Source: Rhodovastum sp963709085 (GTDB lineage Bacteria; Pseudomonadota; Alphaproteobacteria; Acetobacterales; Acetobacteraceae). Taken from it: a DNA stretch of 64,000 bases. The translations under genes and the position numbers were made by a program. The notes under the pieces were generated by a model. The model searched no databases. It saw only the letters and a program-made list of their open reading frames with translations, and had not been told where the DNA came from. Shown piece by piece: positions 19,521-28,797 of the stretch (position 1 is the first letter of the stretch; every line of letters starts with the position of its first letter). The stretch is taken from assembly GCA_963709085.1 (NCBI GenBank), contig CAVPVB010000024.1:62001-126000 (forward strand). The letters are read 5' to 3'.

Positions 19521-20580
19521 GAGCCTGTTTGACCAGAATCATCCGTCGTGCCTTGATCTCTCACAGGCGGTTTTGGAGGGGAGTGGTCGTCAATCTTCCC
19601 GTGGTTGGCCTGACGGAAAACCGTCAGGATTTGTGAAGTGCCTTGCCTTTTGGGCAGTTTGCAGGCGGCGTTGGCATGTGCTGAAGGTTGCGCAGGGCGG
19701 GTAGGAACGGCTTCCAACACGGGCTCCCAGGAGGGACGTGCGATGTGGACGGCGGAACAGCGTGAGCAGTACAAGGATGACGGTCGGCGCTACCCGAGCG
19801 ATCTGACAGATGCCGAGTGGGCGAGGATTGCTGCCGTTTTTTCAATTTATGCGACCCTGACGGCCGATCTGCGGGAAATGGTCAACGCCTGTTTCTACCT
19901 TGAGAAGACCGGCTGCGGGTGGCGCTATCTCCCCAAGGACTTTGGCCCGTGGCAGACCGTCCGGACTTGGTATGACCGGTTTCGCGCCGATGGCATCTGG
20001 GCCGATATCGCGGGGTTGTTGATACGTGGCGTCCGCCAACGGTGCGGCAGGCCGGCGGAGCCGGAGACGGTGATCCTCGACTCGCAGAGCGTGGTGTCCG
20101 GTCCCCAGGCGGGCGAGCGGGGCGTGGACGGCAACAAGCGGATCAAGGGCATCAAGCGGCACGTGCTGGCCTGCTCGCTCGGCTTCGTGTTGGCCGTGCT
20201 GGTCACGGCTGCCAATGTCCATGATAGCACGGTGGCGCCGCCGCTTCTTGACCGGGCCGCCGAGGCCGGCTGGGCGCCAAAGCGCGTAAAGGTTGACGCA
20301 GCCTATGTTGGTCCGCGGGTGGCGGCGGCGGCTGAGCGACACGGCATGGAGGTCCAGATTTCATCCAGGGAGGCCGGCATCCCCGGCTTCAAGCCGCTGC
20401 CAGTACGCTGGCGCATCGAGGCGACTTTCGGCACCTTGACCAATCGTTACCGCCGCCTGACTCTGTAATTTGGAACAAAGTCCAGCCGCCGCAGAAGATG
20501 CGGTCGAGATTGCCAATGTCCACCGCGTCCTTCGCGCCTACTGCCGCGAAAAAGCGTCTATGGGATAGTCAAACAGCCTC
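19521..20580 (+). mobile_element. IS5-family insertion sequence (IS1031-like), copy 1
   Basis: Ends GAGCCTGTTTGAC (19521) and its near-complement GTCAAACAGCCTC (ending 20580), about 1060 bp. A 3-bp direct repeat TCA flanks both ends (TNA target type). Two further copies exist: a shattered one from 22600 to 31393 and an intact one at 59815-60870. Confidence 0.85.
19743..20468 (+). pseudogene. IS5-family transposase, 3' frameshifted
   Basis: From ATG 19743 the frame encodes a DDE transposase: MWTAEQREQYKDDGRRYPSD, catalytic Asp in VILDSQSVVSG, second Asp in VKVDAAYVGPRV, and Glu in RWRIEATFGTL. One extra T (CTGACTCTGTAATTT against CTGACTCGTAATTT in the copy at 59.8 kb) creates an early stop and removes the last 30 or so residues. 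The catalytic triad is retained, so residual activity cannot be excluded. Confidence 0.85.
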
Positions 20581-20726
20581 TCAGTAATTCACGAACAATC
20601 GAGACATTTGGCGGACCCGTTCACACCCCCCCTCCTGTCTTGGGCGTCTGACTGGGTTGGCTCCCCTGGCTGAGGCGGCGAACGGAGGGGCTTGCCTGAT
20701 GGAGCGAAACGGATTCTACGCTCCCT

Positions 20727-22240
20727 ATGCCGCGCCTGAGCATCCCGGAGCTGACCCAGTACCGAACGAGCAGACCTCTCGGTGCTGCCGCGGAAGGAGC
20801 TTGAGGATCTGGCGTGGCTGTTCCGCGAAGTTGCGCGCACGCTGGCCAATCGCCTGGGTGAGGAACTCCACGACCAGTTCGCGGCCGCCGTCGAGCGACG
20901 ATCCCTACCGGCGGGGTCAGAGAAACGGCAAGCCTCCGGCCAGTCAGGACCACGATGGTGGCGAAGGCCAGGACGCAGCCGCGCCGGCGGGCAAGGACAA
21001 GACACCAGCGAAGCCGCCCGGCAAGCGGCCGGGCATGCCTGGGCACTGGCGCCGGCAGCCGATCGTGGTGACCCGAGAAGTCGAGCACGTGCCGATGGTC
21101 TGCGAGGCGTGCCAGGCCGCGCTCGGCGCCGAGTGCCGGGGCCGCCACGTCAGCGCCCACCACGTCTTTGAACTCGACCGCGGCGAAATGGGTCTGCAGG
21201 TCACGGCTTCCAAGCACAGCTACTTCGCCGCCAGTTGCGCGTGCGGCCACGAGACGATGGCCAGCCCGGGCGTGGGACTGCGCTCACAGATCGAGGGGCG
21301 CAAACGCGACCTGCAACTGAGCGAGCGCTGCCTGGTCGGGCCGACGCTGGCGATCTTCATCGCCGCCCTCGCGTTGCGTTTCCGCCTGTCGCGGCTGAAG
21401 GTCCAGGAGTTCCTGCTGGACTGGCTGGGTCTGGAACTCGGGGCGGCGACGATCAACCGCTGCATCCACGAATTCGGCCGGGCCAGTGAGCCGGTGGTCG
21501 AGCAACTGATCGAAGAGGTGCGGGCCGCCGAGGTCGTGCATCTCGACGAAACCCCATGGTACCAACAGGGCGCCCTGCTGTGGCTGTGGGTAGCGGTGAC
21601 CGTGAACACGGTCGTCTATCGCATCGGCAGCCGCCGCAAGGAAAACCTGGTCGCGCTGATCGGCCAGGCGTTCCTTGGCTGGATGGTGACCGACGGCTAC
21701 ATGGCCTATCGCGATCATCCCCGGCGCCAACGCTGCCTTGCCCATCTCATCCGAAAAGGTTTGGCACTGGCCGAGGGCTATTACGGCCCCGGCTCCGCCT
21801 TCGGGCGGGACCTGGTCCGCGACCTCCGCCGCCTGATCGAACGGATCCGCGACGGCGACAACGACGCCGCCGTCAGGCGCCTGGTGGCCCGCATCAAGTG
21901 GAACTGCCAGTGCAACGAATATGAGATCGAGCAGAAGGTTCGTGCCCTCGCGCGCGAAATCCTCAACGACTGGGAGGCGGTGATCGCCTTCGTCGCCGAA
22001 CCGCTGCTGTCGCCCACGAACAACGACGCCGAGCGGGCGCTGCGGCATGCCGTCATTGCGCGCCGCATCAGCTTCGGCACCAGAACGGACGAGGGCAGCC
22101 GGTTCTACGCCGCCGGCCTCAGCGTCATCGACACCTGCCGCAAGCGCGGCGTCGATCCCTGGACCTACGGACGCGACCTCATCGCCGCCGCGCGCAAGGG
22201 CTCATCTCTCCCCAGCATCCCCGCCAAGCTGGCCGCCTGA
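20727..22240 (+). pseudogene. IS66-family transposase with two N-terminal frameshifts
   Basis: Reading starts at ATG 20727 (MPRLSIPELT). It must shift at about 20760, giving LSVLPRKELEDLAWLFREVA, and again at about 20863 to reach NSTTSSRPPSSDDPYRRGQ, after which the frame stays open to 22240. The rest is a complete IS66 transposase: a Cys-rich region (VCEACQAALG), the DDE core (VHLDETPWYQQGALLWLW; VTDGYMAYRDH; SPTNNDAERALRHAVIARR) and the C-terminal GLSVIDTCRKRGVDPWTY. Two single-base insertions explain both shifts. The coding region is otherwise intact. Confidence 0.8.
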
Positions 22241-22254
22241 AACGGCAGAAGCGG

Positions 22255-22422
22255 CTACTCGCCCGAAGGCGGACTGGTCGTAGAGCCCTCGCCCAGGCGA
22301 TCCGCAAGCGAATGCGCCAATTCGTGAAACTGCCATGCCAACTCTTCAAGCTCTTGCCGAGACAGTGCCGAAAGCTGGGCTCGTTCGGGATCGGTCAGAT
22401 CCGGGATGCTTGAGTGTGGCAT
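22255..22422 (-). CDS. 55-residue protein matching the N-terminus of an IS66 transposase
   Basis: On the minus strand ATG 22422 opens a short frame: MPHSSIPDLTDPERAQLSAL, then ELEELAWQFHELAHSLADRL and a Ser/Pro tail to the stop at 22255. It aligns with the N-terminus of the neighbouring IS66 transposase (MPRLSIPELT...ELEDLAWLFREVARTLANRL). It stands about 120 nt inside the right end, exactly as the transposase start stands inside the left end. It is best read as the beginning of a second, inverted IS66-like transposase that was cut short; an independent small protein is less likely. Confidence 0.5.
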   Translation of the reverse strand: MPHSSIPDLTDPERAQLSALSRQELEELAWQFHELAHSLADRLGEGSTTSPPSGE

Positions 22423-22812
22423 ACAGACCGTAGACGCTGCTTCGCCCCGCTACGCAAGACCCCTTGTTGGCTTCACAGCCGACACCCCACCCGCCAAACG
22501 CCCCGATTTGAAATGGCGAGGGGGGAGTGTGAACGGTTGCCATTTGGCAGTGATTTGGCGAGTTCGATAGCAGCCACTTCGACCGGAGCCCCTATCTTAG
22601 AGCCTGTTTGACCAGAATCATCCGTCGTGCCTTGATCTCTCACAGGCGGTTTTGGAGGGGAGTGGTCGTCAATCTTCCCGTGGTTGGCCTGACGGAAAAC
22701 CGTCAGGATTTGTGAAGTGCCTTGCCTTTTGGGCAGTTTGCAGGCGGCGTTGGCATGTGCTGAAGGTTGCGCAGGGCGGGTAGGAACGGCTTCCAACACG
22801 GGCTCCTAGGTA

Positions 22813-24236
22813 CACCTCGCCGGAAGTGGCGACTCCCTTCCGGCGGCCGGGTCGGAGGGGGGTGAGTCTGGTCTGCCACAGGGCGGCACCAATCGTCATG
22901 GCGGCGGCAAACTCGGCGGTTTTCCGCGAGTCAGCGGCCTTGCGGATATGGCAGGGGCGAGTCTCGACCCCTCGTCCTGATTCGCCGGAGCCTGTGCATG
23001 CCCCGCCTGTCCGCTGCCCCGATCGCCCTGACGCTTGCGCAGGAGGAAGAGTTGCAACGGCTCGCCCGGGCGCACAAGACGCCGCGTAAGCTGGCCGAAC
23101 GCGCCGAGATGATCCTGCGCTCGGCGGCAGGAACGCCGGTGCGCGAGATCGCCCGCGAACTCGGCGTCTGGCCGAAGACAGTGCGGCACTGGCGCGCCCA
23201 GTGGCTGGCCAGTGCGGCGGACTCGCCGGTAGTGGCGCGGCTGACCGACGCGCCGCGGCCGGGCGCGCCGGCGACGTTTTCCCCCGAGCAGGTCTGCGCG
23301 ATCGTGGCGCTGGCCTGCGAGAAGCCGGACGAGCAAAGCAACCTGCCCCTCAGTCATTGGAGCCAAAGCGAACTGGCCCGAGAGGCGGTCAGGCGTGGCA
23401 TCGTGGACAGCATCTCGCACGGCTCCGTCGGGCGCTTTTTAAAAAAGAGGCCGACCTCAAGCCGCATCTCGTGCGCGGCTGGCTGACCCCCAAGCCAGAT
23501 CCTGAGTTCGAGACCAAGTGCGCCAACGTCTGCACCGTCTATCATGCGGCACCGGCGGCGGCGCAGCAGGACATCCGCACGGTCTCGATCGACGAGATGA
23601 CCGGCGTGCAGGCGCTGGAGCGTGCCGCCCCGGACCTGCCGATGCTGCCGGGCAAGGTCGGCCGCCGCGAGTTCGAATACATCCGCCACGGCACCCAGAC
23701 CCTGATCGCGGCCTTCAACGTCGCCACCGGCCAGGTGATCGGCACCGTCGGCGACACCCGCACCGAGCAGGACTACGCCAGCTTCCTGGAGCGCCTGTTC
23801 GCCACCGGCACCTCGACCACCGGCTGGCGCGTGGTCGCCGACAACCTCAACACGCATGTCTCGGAAAGCGTGGTGAGACTGGTCGCCGACCTGTGCGGCA
23901 TCAAGGACGACCTCGGCGAGAAGGGCAAGTCCGGTGTGCTCGCCTCGATGGCGACGCGCGAGGCGTTCCTGCGTGATGCCACCCACCGCATCCAGTTTCA
24001 CTTCACGCCCAAGCATGCGTCGTGGCTCAACCAGATCGAGATCTGGTTCTCCATCCTCGTGCGCAAGCTGCTGCGCCGCGCCAGCTTTGTGTCCAAGCAG
24101 GATCTGAAGGCTCGGATCGAGGCGTTCATCGCCTACTTCAACCGCACGCTGGCCAAGCCGTTCAAATGGACCATGACCGGCAAGCCGCTCGCTGCGTGAG
24201 GGCCGCCCGAATGGGGTCCACTTTTCCGGCAAGGTG
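22813..24236 (+). mobile_element. IS630-family element A, copy 1
   Basis: 1424 bp between TA dinucleotides, with ends CACCTCGCCGGAA and TTCCGGCAAGGTG. Identical in length to copies at 28798-30221 and 46296-47719; the three differ at only one or two coding bases that I could spot. Inserted in the 5' part of an IS5-type copy, 3 bp from a MITE. Confidence 0.92.
22998..24199 (+). CDS. IS630-family transposase (two frames joined by -1 frameshifting)
   Basis: Frame one starts at ATG 22998 and carries a helix-turn-helix domain (PRKLAERAEMILRSAAG; IARELGVWPKTVRHWRAQWL). At 23441-23447 the in-frame heptamer A-AAA-AAG allows a -1 shift from FLKKRP to FLKKEADLKPHLVRGWL. The second frame encodes the DDE domain with TVSIDEMTGVQALE (Asp), WRVVADNLNTHVSE (Asp) and KHASWLNQIEIWFSIL (Glu). 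Without the shift, frame one stops at 23486. Programmed frameshifting is established for many IS630 elements. All three copies here keep the heptamer, which argues that it is functional. This copy has Asn where the other two have Asp in the AAF(N/D)VATGQ segment. Confidence 0.9.
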
Positions 24237-24241
24237 TACTA

Positions 24242-24408
24242 GTGCAATGCGTCGTTCATTTTGCGGTAGTTGAGCATTCAGATGTCCCTGATCATCTGCC
24301 TACGACAATGAAAGATGCCTGTGCTGCTGAGGCTGCTTCAATACACGGCTCCGCCGTCATGCGGTTTCATTTTTAGCCATTAACCGCAATATTAATGACG
24401 CAGAGCAC
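24242..24408. mobile_element. MITE-1, a non-autonomous relative of IS630 element B
   Basis: 167 bp between TA duplications. The ends GTGCAATGCGTCGTTCATTT and (reverse complement of right end) GTGCTCTGCGTCATTAATAT form an imperfect inverted repeat of about 28 bp continuing into TTGCGGT. They resemble the termini of IS630 element B (GTGCCCTGCGTCGCTCATAA). No coding capacity. Confidence 0.75.
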
Positions 24409-24739
24409 TAGGAGGGACGTGTGATGTGGACGGCGGAACAGCGTGAGCGGTACAAGGATGACGGTCGGCGCTACCCGAGCGATCTGACAGATGCCGAGTG
24501 GGCGAGGATTGCTGCCGTTTTTTCAATTTATGCGACCTTGACGGCCGATCTGCGGGAAATGGTCAACGCCTGTTTCTACCTTGAGAAGACCGGCTGCGGG
24601 TGGCGCTATCTCCCCAAGGACTTTGGCCCGTGGCAGACCGTCCGGACTTGGTATGACTGCGGATTCCGACCTGATCGCGGCCACCGTTCCGATTTGAAGG
24701 CGGCCACCATTCCAATCTGATCCCGGCCCCCCCTGGAGG

Positions 24740-24858
24740 GCTTAGGTCTCCCCTCATTTTCGAAAACGTAAGCAAAATCAATGAGGTGGCCTTATTTGCC
24801 GAGTCCGCCTAATACATTGCTATCGTTGAAGAATCTGAAAATGAGGGGAGACCTAAGC
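24740..24858. mobile_element. MITE-2 with perfect inverted repeats and a 7-bp direct repeat
   Basis: GCTTAGGTCTCCCCTCATTT at 24740 is exactly repeated in reverse complement ending at 24858 (the perfect repeat spans 23 bp, 24739-24761 with 24837-24859). CTGGAGG flanks both sides (24733-24739 and 24859-24865). The 119-bp unit has no coding capacity and lies in the left end of the IS21 element, before istA. Confidence 0.7.
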
Positions 24859-24947
24859 CTGGAGGGGGCATCCGGGGGAGGAGATCGTCTCGCAGGTCAG
24901 TGTTCACCTGGCATCCAATCCGCCATCGCAACTGATGGAGGGATGGG

Positions 24948-26505
24948 ATGGCGACGGAGAGACTGACCATGCGGCGGATACGACAGGTTCTGCATCTGCA
25001 TTTCGGGGTGCGCGCGAGCGCCCGGGTCATTGCCCGGGAGGGCGGCGTCGGCCGCAGCACCGTGCAGGACTACCTGACCCGAGCAACCACGGCCGGGCTT
25101 GGCTGGCCGCTGCCGGCGGATCTGACGGACGAGGCGCTGGAGTTGCTGCTGTTCCCGGCGCCGAGTTGCAAGCCGGGCGCCCGGCGCCATCCCGAACCCG
25201 ACTGGGCGGCGCTGGTGCGGGAGATGAAGCGGCCCGGGGTCAGCCTGTTGATTCTGTGGGAGGAATACAACGCGGTTCATCCGCGGGGGTATGCTTACAG
25301 CCGATTCTGTCAGTTGTTTCGGGAATTCGAGCGCCGGCTGTCGCCGACCATGCGCCAGACCCACGTTGCCGGGCACAAGGCGTTCGTCGACTATTCCGGC
25401 AAGAAGGTGCCGATCACCGACCCGCTCACCGGCGAGGTGCGCATGGCGGAGATCTTCGTCGGCGTGCTGGGGGCGTCGAACCTTACCTACGCCGATTGAC
25501 CGCGAAGGCGGTCAATCCTGGACGCAGAGTCTGCCGGACTGGATCGGCGCGCACGTGCGGATGTTCCGGTTCTGGGGGGCAGCGCCGCGGCTGCTGGTGC
25601 CGGACAATCTCCGCAGCGGCGTCAACAAGGCCTCGTTCTACGATCCCGAGATAAACCGCACCTACGGCAAGCTGGCAACGCACTACCACGTCGGCATTCT
25701 CCCAACGCGTCCGAGAAAGCCAAAAGACAAGGCTGCTGTTGAAGCGGGCGTGCGTTTCGCTCAGTACTATATTCTCGGACGTTTGCGGAACGTCACGTTT
25801 TTCTCTTTGGCCGAATGCAACGCCGCAATCGCTGCAGCCGTCGAGCGGATGAACGACCGCGAGATGCGCCGCCTGGGCGCGAGCCGCCGCCAGCTGTTCG
25901 ACACGATCGAGCGGCCCTTCATGCAGCCATTGCCTGATGAAAACTACGAGTATGCCGAATGGCATCTCGCCCGCGTCGGCATCGACTACCACGTCGAGGT
26001 GGCCGGGTTCTTCTACTCGGTGCCGCATGCGCTGATCCGCGAGCAGGTCGACACCCGCGCCACTGCCCGCACCATCGAGGTGTTCCACCGCGGCAAGCGC
26101 GTCGCCGCCCATGCACGCCGCTACGGCGGGCCGCGGCACGGTACCCTGCCCGAGCACATGCCAAGCGCGCACCGGCGCTACGCGGAATGGACACCGGAGC
26201 GCTTCCAGCGCCAGGCGCGCGAGATCGGCCCCAACACCGAAGCGCTGATCCTGGCCGTGCTGGCCCGCCGGCCGCATCCGGAGCAGGGGTTTCGTACCTG
26301 CCTTGGTGTGCTGCGGCTGTTCCGCGGCATCGAGGCGGCCCGCGCCGAGGCGGTCAGCCTGCGCGCCATCGAGATCGGGGTGCTGTCCTACGCCTCCGTC
26401 GCCTCGATCTTCAAACACCGGCTCGACCAGAAGGCGTCGCCGCAAACCGCGGACGGCACGCCCCTGCTGCACGCCAACATCCGCGGCTCCGGCTACTTCC
26501 ATTGA
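24948..26505 (+). pseudogene. istA: istA transposase of the IS21 element, broken in the middle
   Basis: From ATG 24948 (GGAGGGA ribosome-binding site) the protein reads MATERLTMRRIRQVLHLHFG, an HTH region (VGRSTVQDYL) and the first catalytic strand (HKAFVDYSGKKV). At 25494-25517 a perfect 10-bp hairpin (GATTGACCGC-GAAG-GCGGTCAATC) introduces a TGA and shifts the frame. Reading resumes with SWTQSLPDWIGAHVRMFRFW, the second Asp (LLVPDNLRSGVNKASFYD) and Glu (PRKPKDKAAVEAGVRFAQ), to 26505. The C-terminal Mu-like barrel (VEVAGFFYSVPHALI) is intact. Unless the hairpin is bypassed, istA is inactive. Confidence 0.85.
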
Positions 26506-26519
26506 GGAGAATAAAGACC

Positions 26520-27251
26520 TTGCTGAAGCATCCAACACTGGATCGACTACGCGAGCTTGGGCTGGAGGGCATGGCCAAAGCTTTCGAGGAACTGGCGGCT
26601 AATCCCGAGAGCCGCGCCCTTGAACACGCCGAGTGGCTCGGCCTGCTGGTCGAGCGCGAAGCCACGCTGCGGCAACAGAAACGCTTCGAGGCGCGCGCGC
26701 GCACCGCCAAGCTGCGGCACGCCGCCACCGTCGAGGACGTCGACTTCCGCACGCCGCGGGGGCTCGACCGAACGCTGTTCCTGCGCCTGGCCAACTGCGA
26801 CTGGATCCGCGAGCACCGGCACTGCCTGATCACCGGCAAATGCGGAACCGGAAAGTCGTGGCTCGCCTGCGCGCTCGGCGACAAGGCATGCCGCGATAAC
26901 CTGTCGGTCCTCTACCAGCGCTGCCCGCGCCTGTTTGCAGCACTGGCCCTGGCGCGCGGTGACGGCCGCTACGCCAGGCTCATGCGGCAACTCGCCAAGG
27001 TCGATCTGCTGATCCTGGACGACTGGGGACCGGAACCGCTGACCGCCGAGCAGCGCCGTGACCTGCTGGAGATCGTCGAGGACCGCTACAACGCACGCTC
27101 GCTGATCATCACCAGCCAGGTGCCGGTCGACCACTGGTACGAGATCGTCGGCAATCCCACCCTCGCCGACGCCATCCTCGACCGTGTCGTCCACAACGCC
27201 CACCGCATCGACCTCAAAGGGGAGAGCCGGCGCAAGCCGGCGGCTGCCTGA
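26520..27251 (+). CDS. istB: IstB ATP-binding transposition helper
   Basis: A 243-residue AAA+ protein. Walker A is GKCGTGKSW, Walker B is LLILDDWGPEPL, sensor motif SLIITSQVPVDHWYE, and the C-terminal end is HRIDLKGESRR, all standard for IstB. TTG 26520 is used as the start because GAGGAGA lies 9 nt upstream and the family start (LLKHPTLDRLRELGLEGMAK) follows immediately; no ATG is available. It begins 14 nt after istA. Intact. IstB remodels target DNA for the IstA transposase. Confidence 0.9.
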   Translation: MLKHPTLDRLRELGLEGMAKAFEELAANPESRALEHAEWLGLLVEREATLRQQKRFEARARTAKLRHAATVEDVDFRTPRGLDRTLFLRLANCDWIREHRHCLITGKCGTGKSWLACALGDKACRDNLSVLYQRCPRLFAALALARGDGRYARLMRQLAKVDLLILDDWGPEPLTAEQRRDLLEIVEDRYNARSLIITSQVPVDHWYEIVGNPTLADAILDRVVHNAHRIDLKGESRRKPAAA

Positions 27252-27556
27252 TGGACGCGCCCGAAATGCCGGCCGAGATGTCCGCCGGCTGTGCCGACCC
27301 GCCGGCGCCGGAGCAGCCACCAACGCGCCGACCAACCGACCCGCGGATCAAGTCCGCCAGCCGCAGCCGTCCCCAGCGCTGGCGTAACGCGGTCGCCGAG
27401 TTGCTCGCACTACAAACCGAGTATGCCAAGTGGCTCGCCGCGCTCCCCGACAGTCTGAGCGACAGCCCAACTGCCGAGGCGCTGGAGGCGATCGTCGATC
27501 TAGACCTCACGGAACTTGCCGACATTGAGCCACCACGTGGCTATGGACGCGACTAG
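27251..27556 (+). CDS. Third gene of the IS21 element, hypothetical, 3' cut by IS630-B
   Basis: A 101-residue Pro/Arg-rich protein starting with an ATG that overlaps the istB stop by one base (TGATG), so translationally coupled. The core RSRPQRWRNAVAELLALQTE and KWLAALPDSLSDSPTAEALE suggests a small helical protein. Genes in this position occur in some IS21 elements but their role is unknown. The stop TAG at 27554-27556 is formed by the TA target and first base of IS630-B, so the C-terminus is probably truncated. Confidence 0.6.
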   Translation: MDAPEMPAEMSAGCADPPAPEQPPTRRPTDPRIKSASRSRPQRWRNAVAELLALQTEYAKWLAALPDSLSDSPTAEALEAIVDLDLTELADIEPPRGYGRD

Positions 27557-28792
27557 TGCCCTGCGTCGCTCATAATGCTGGGTAGAGCCTCTTCAGTTTC
27601 ACCCGGGCATCGGCCGTGGTGAATTGCCAATCGGCTTTGGTGTGGTGTCGGTTGCGGCGGGCCTGCCAGGCGGCGACTTCGTCCATCAGGGTCTGCTTGT
27701 CGGGGATGCGGCGATCGAGACACTGCGACGCCAGGACGCCGAGTTCGGACTCGGCCATGTCCAGCCAGCTGCCGTGCTTGGGGGTGTAGTGCCATTCGAA
27801 GCGCTCGACGAGCCGACGCGCCTCGGCGGCCGGAAAGGCTTCGTAGAGCGACGCCGCCTTGTGGGTGTTGAGGTTGTCCTGCACGAGGACGATCTTCTCG
27901 GCGTGAGGAAAGTGCGTGTCGGACAATTCCTTGAGGACCTGCGCATAATCCACGGCGGCGTGGCGATCGGTCACCTTGACGTGCCGCCAGCCTTCCAGCG
28001 GTGCGAACATCATGAACAGGTTGGCGGTGCCGTTGCGTTCATACTCGTAGTCGTAGCGGGCAACCTGCCCTGGCTTCGCCGCGATCGGCACACGCGTTTC
28101 GGAAATCAACTGCTTTGAGGTCTCGTCCAGGCAGACCACGGGGCGGGTTGGGTTGTGCGGCCTTTGATAAACTTCCAGCACATCCTCCATGCTGGCTACG
28201 AAGGCGGCGTTGGCGTCCGGCGGGATGACCCATTGCTGTCGCAGGTGGGGCTTGAGCGTGTTTTTTTTAGCGTCCGCCCGATCGTGTTGTCGCTGGCCCG
28301 CTCAACGATGTTCAGCTCCACGACGGTCTCTTCCAGAAGCCGTAGCGTCCATTTCGCGCGTCCCGCTGGGGGCGCCGAACAGGCCAGGGCAACCAGCTTC
28401 GCCTCGGCTTCTCCATCAAAGATGCGTTTTCTGGCGGAGGCTGGCGAATGCTTGCAGGTCAGCACAGCATCGACGCCCTCTTCCACCAGCCGCTGGCGCG
28501 CCCGAGCAACTGTGTCGACGCTGGTCTCCAGGGCTGCGGTAATTTGGCTGTCACTCCAGGCTTCGCCGGCGTCCGACGCATCCGCCTTCAGCAGAATGCG
28601 CGCTTTCAGCTGCTGCCGCGCCGGGTGTTTGCCCTTGGTGATCAGCGCGGTCAGCCGGCCCCGCTCCTCATCGCTGAGCTTCACCACGTATTTTTTTACC
28701 GCGATCTCTTTGGCAGCCACAAATCGTCTCCGCTGGTCCTATGCGGAACGATCGAGTCAGACATCCACCGCAGAGTCAAGGACGCCGGGCAC
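27556..28792 (-). mobile_element. IS630-family element B, copy 1
   Basis: Ends GTGCCCTGCGTCGCTC (27556) and, in reverse complement, GTGCCCGGCGTCCTTG (28792); 1237 bp. A TA precedes the left end, while the right edge is followed by TGG and then directly by the TA of IS630-A copy 2. Inserted in the third gene of the IS21 element. Confidence 0.85.
27570..28720 (-). CDS. IS630-family transposase B (frameshift-joined)
   Basis: Frame one runs from ATG 28720 and encodes the helix-turn-helix half (ARILLKADASDAGEAWSDSQ; ALETSVDTVARARQRLVEEG). In GCTAAAAAAAACACG (eight A) a -1 slip changes TLKKTRSS to TLKKNTLKPHL. The second frame then carries PVVCLDETSKQLISE (Asp), KIVLVQDNLNTHKA (Asp) and SWLDMAESELGVLASQ (Glu) to the stop at 27570. 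All catalytic residues are present and both frames are open, so this copy looks competent. It is distinct from element A, with different ends and about a third identity by eye. Confidence 0.85.
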
Positions 28793-28797
28793 TGGTA

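Larger units (their letters stand above)
20609..22542 (+). mobile_element. IS66-family element with a hybrid right end
   Basis: Both edges carry related sequences around CCGTTCACAC(C/T)CCCCC pointing inward (about 20615 and about 22535). No tnpA or tnpB genes are present, as in the single-ORF group of IS66. Its right 300 bp resemble a diverged inverted copy of the left end of an IS66 element, with an ATG about 120 nt from the edge on both sides. Boundaries are approximate. Confidence 0.65.
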
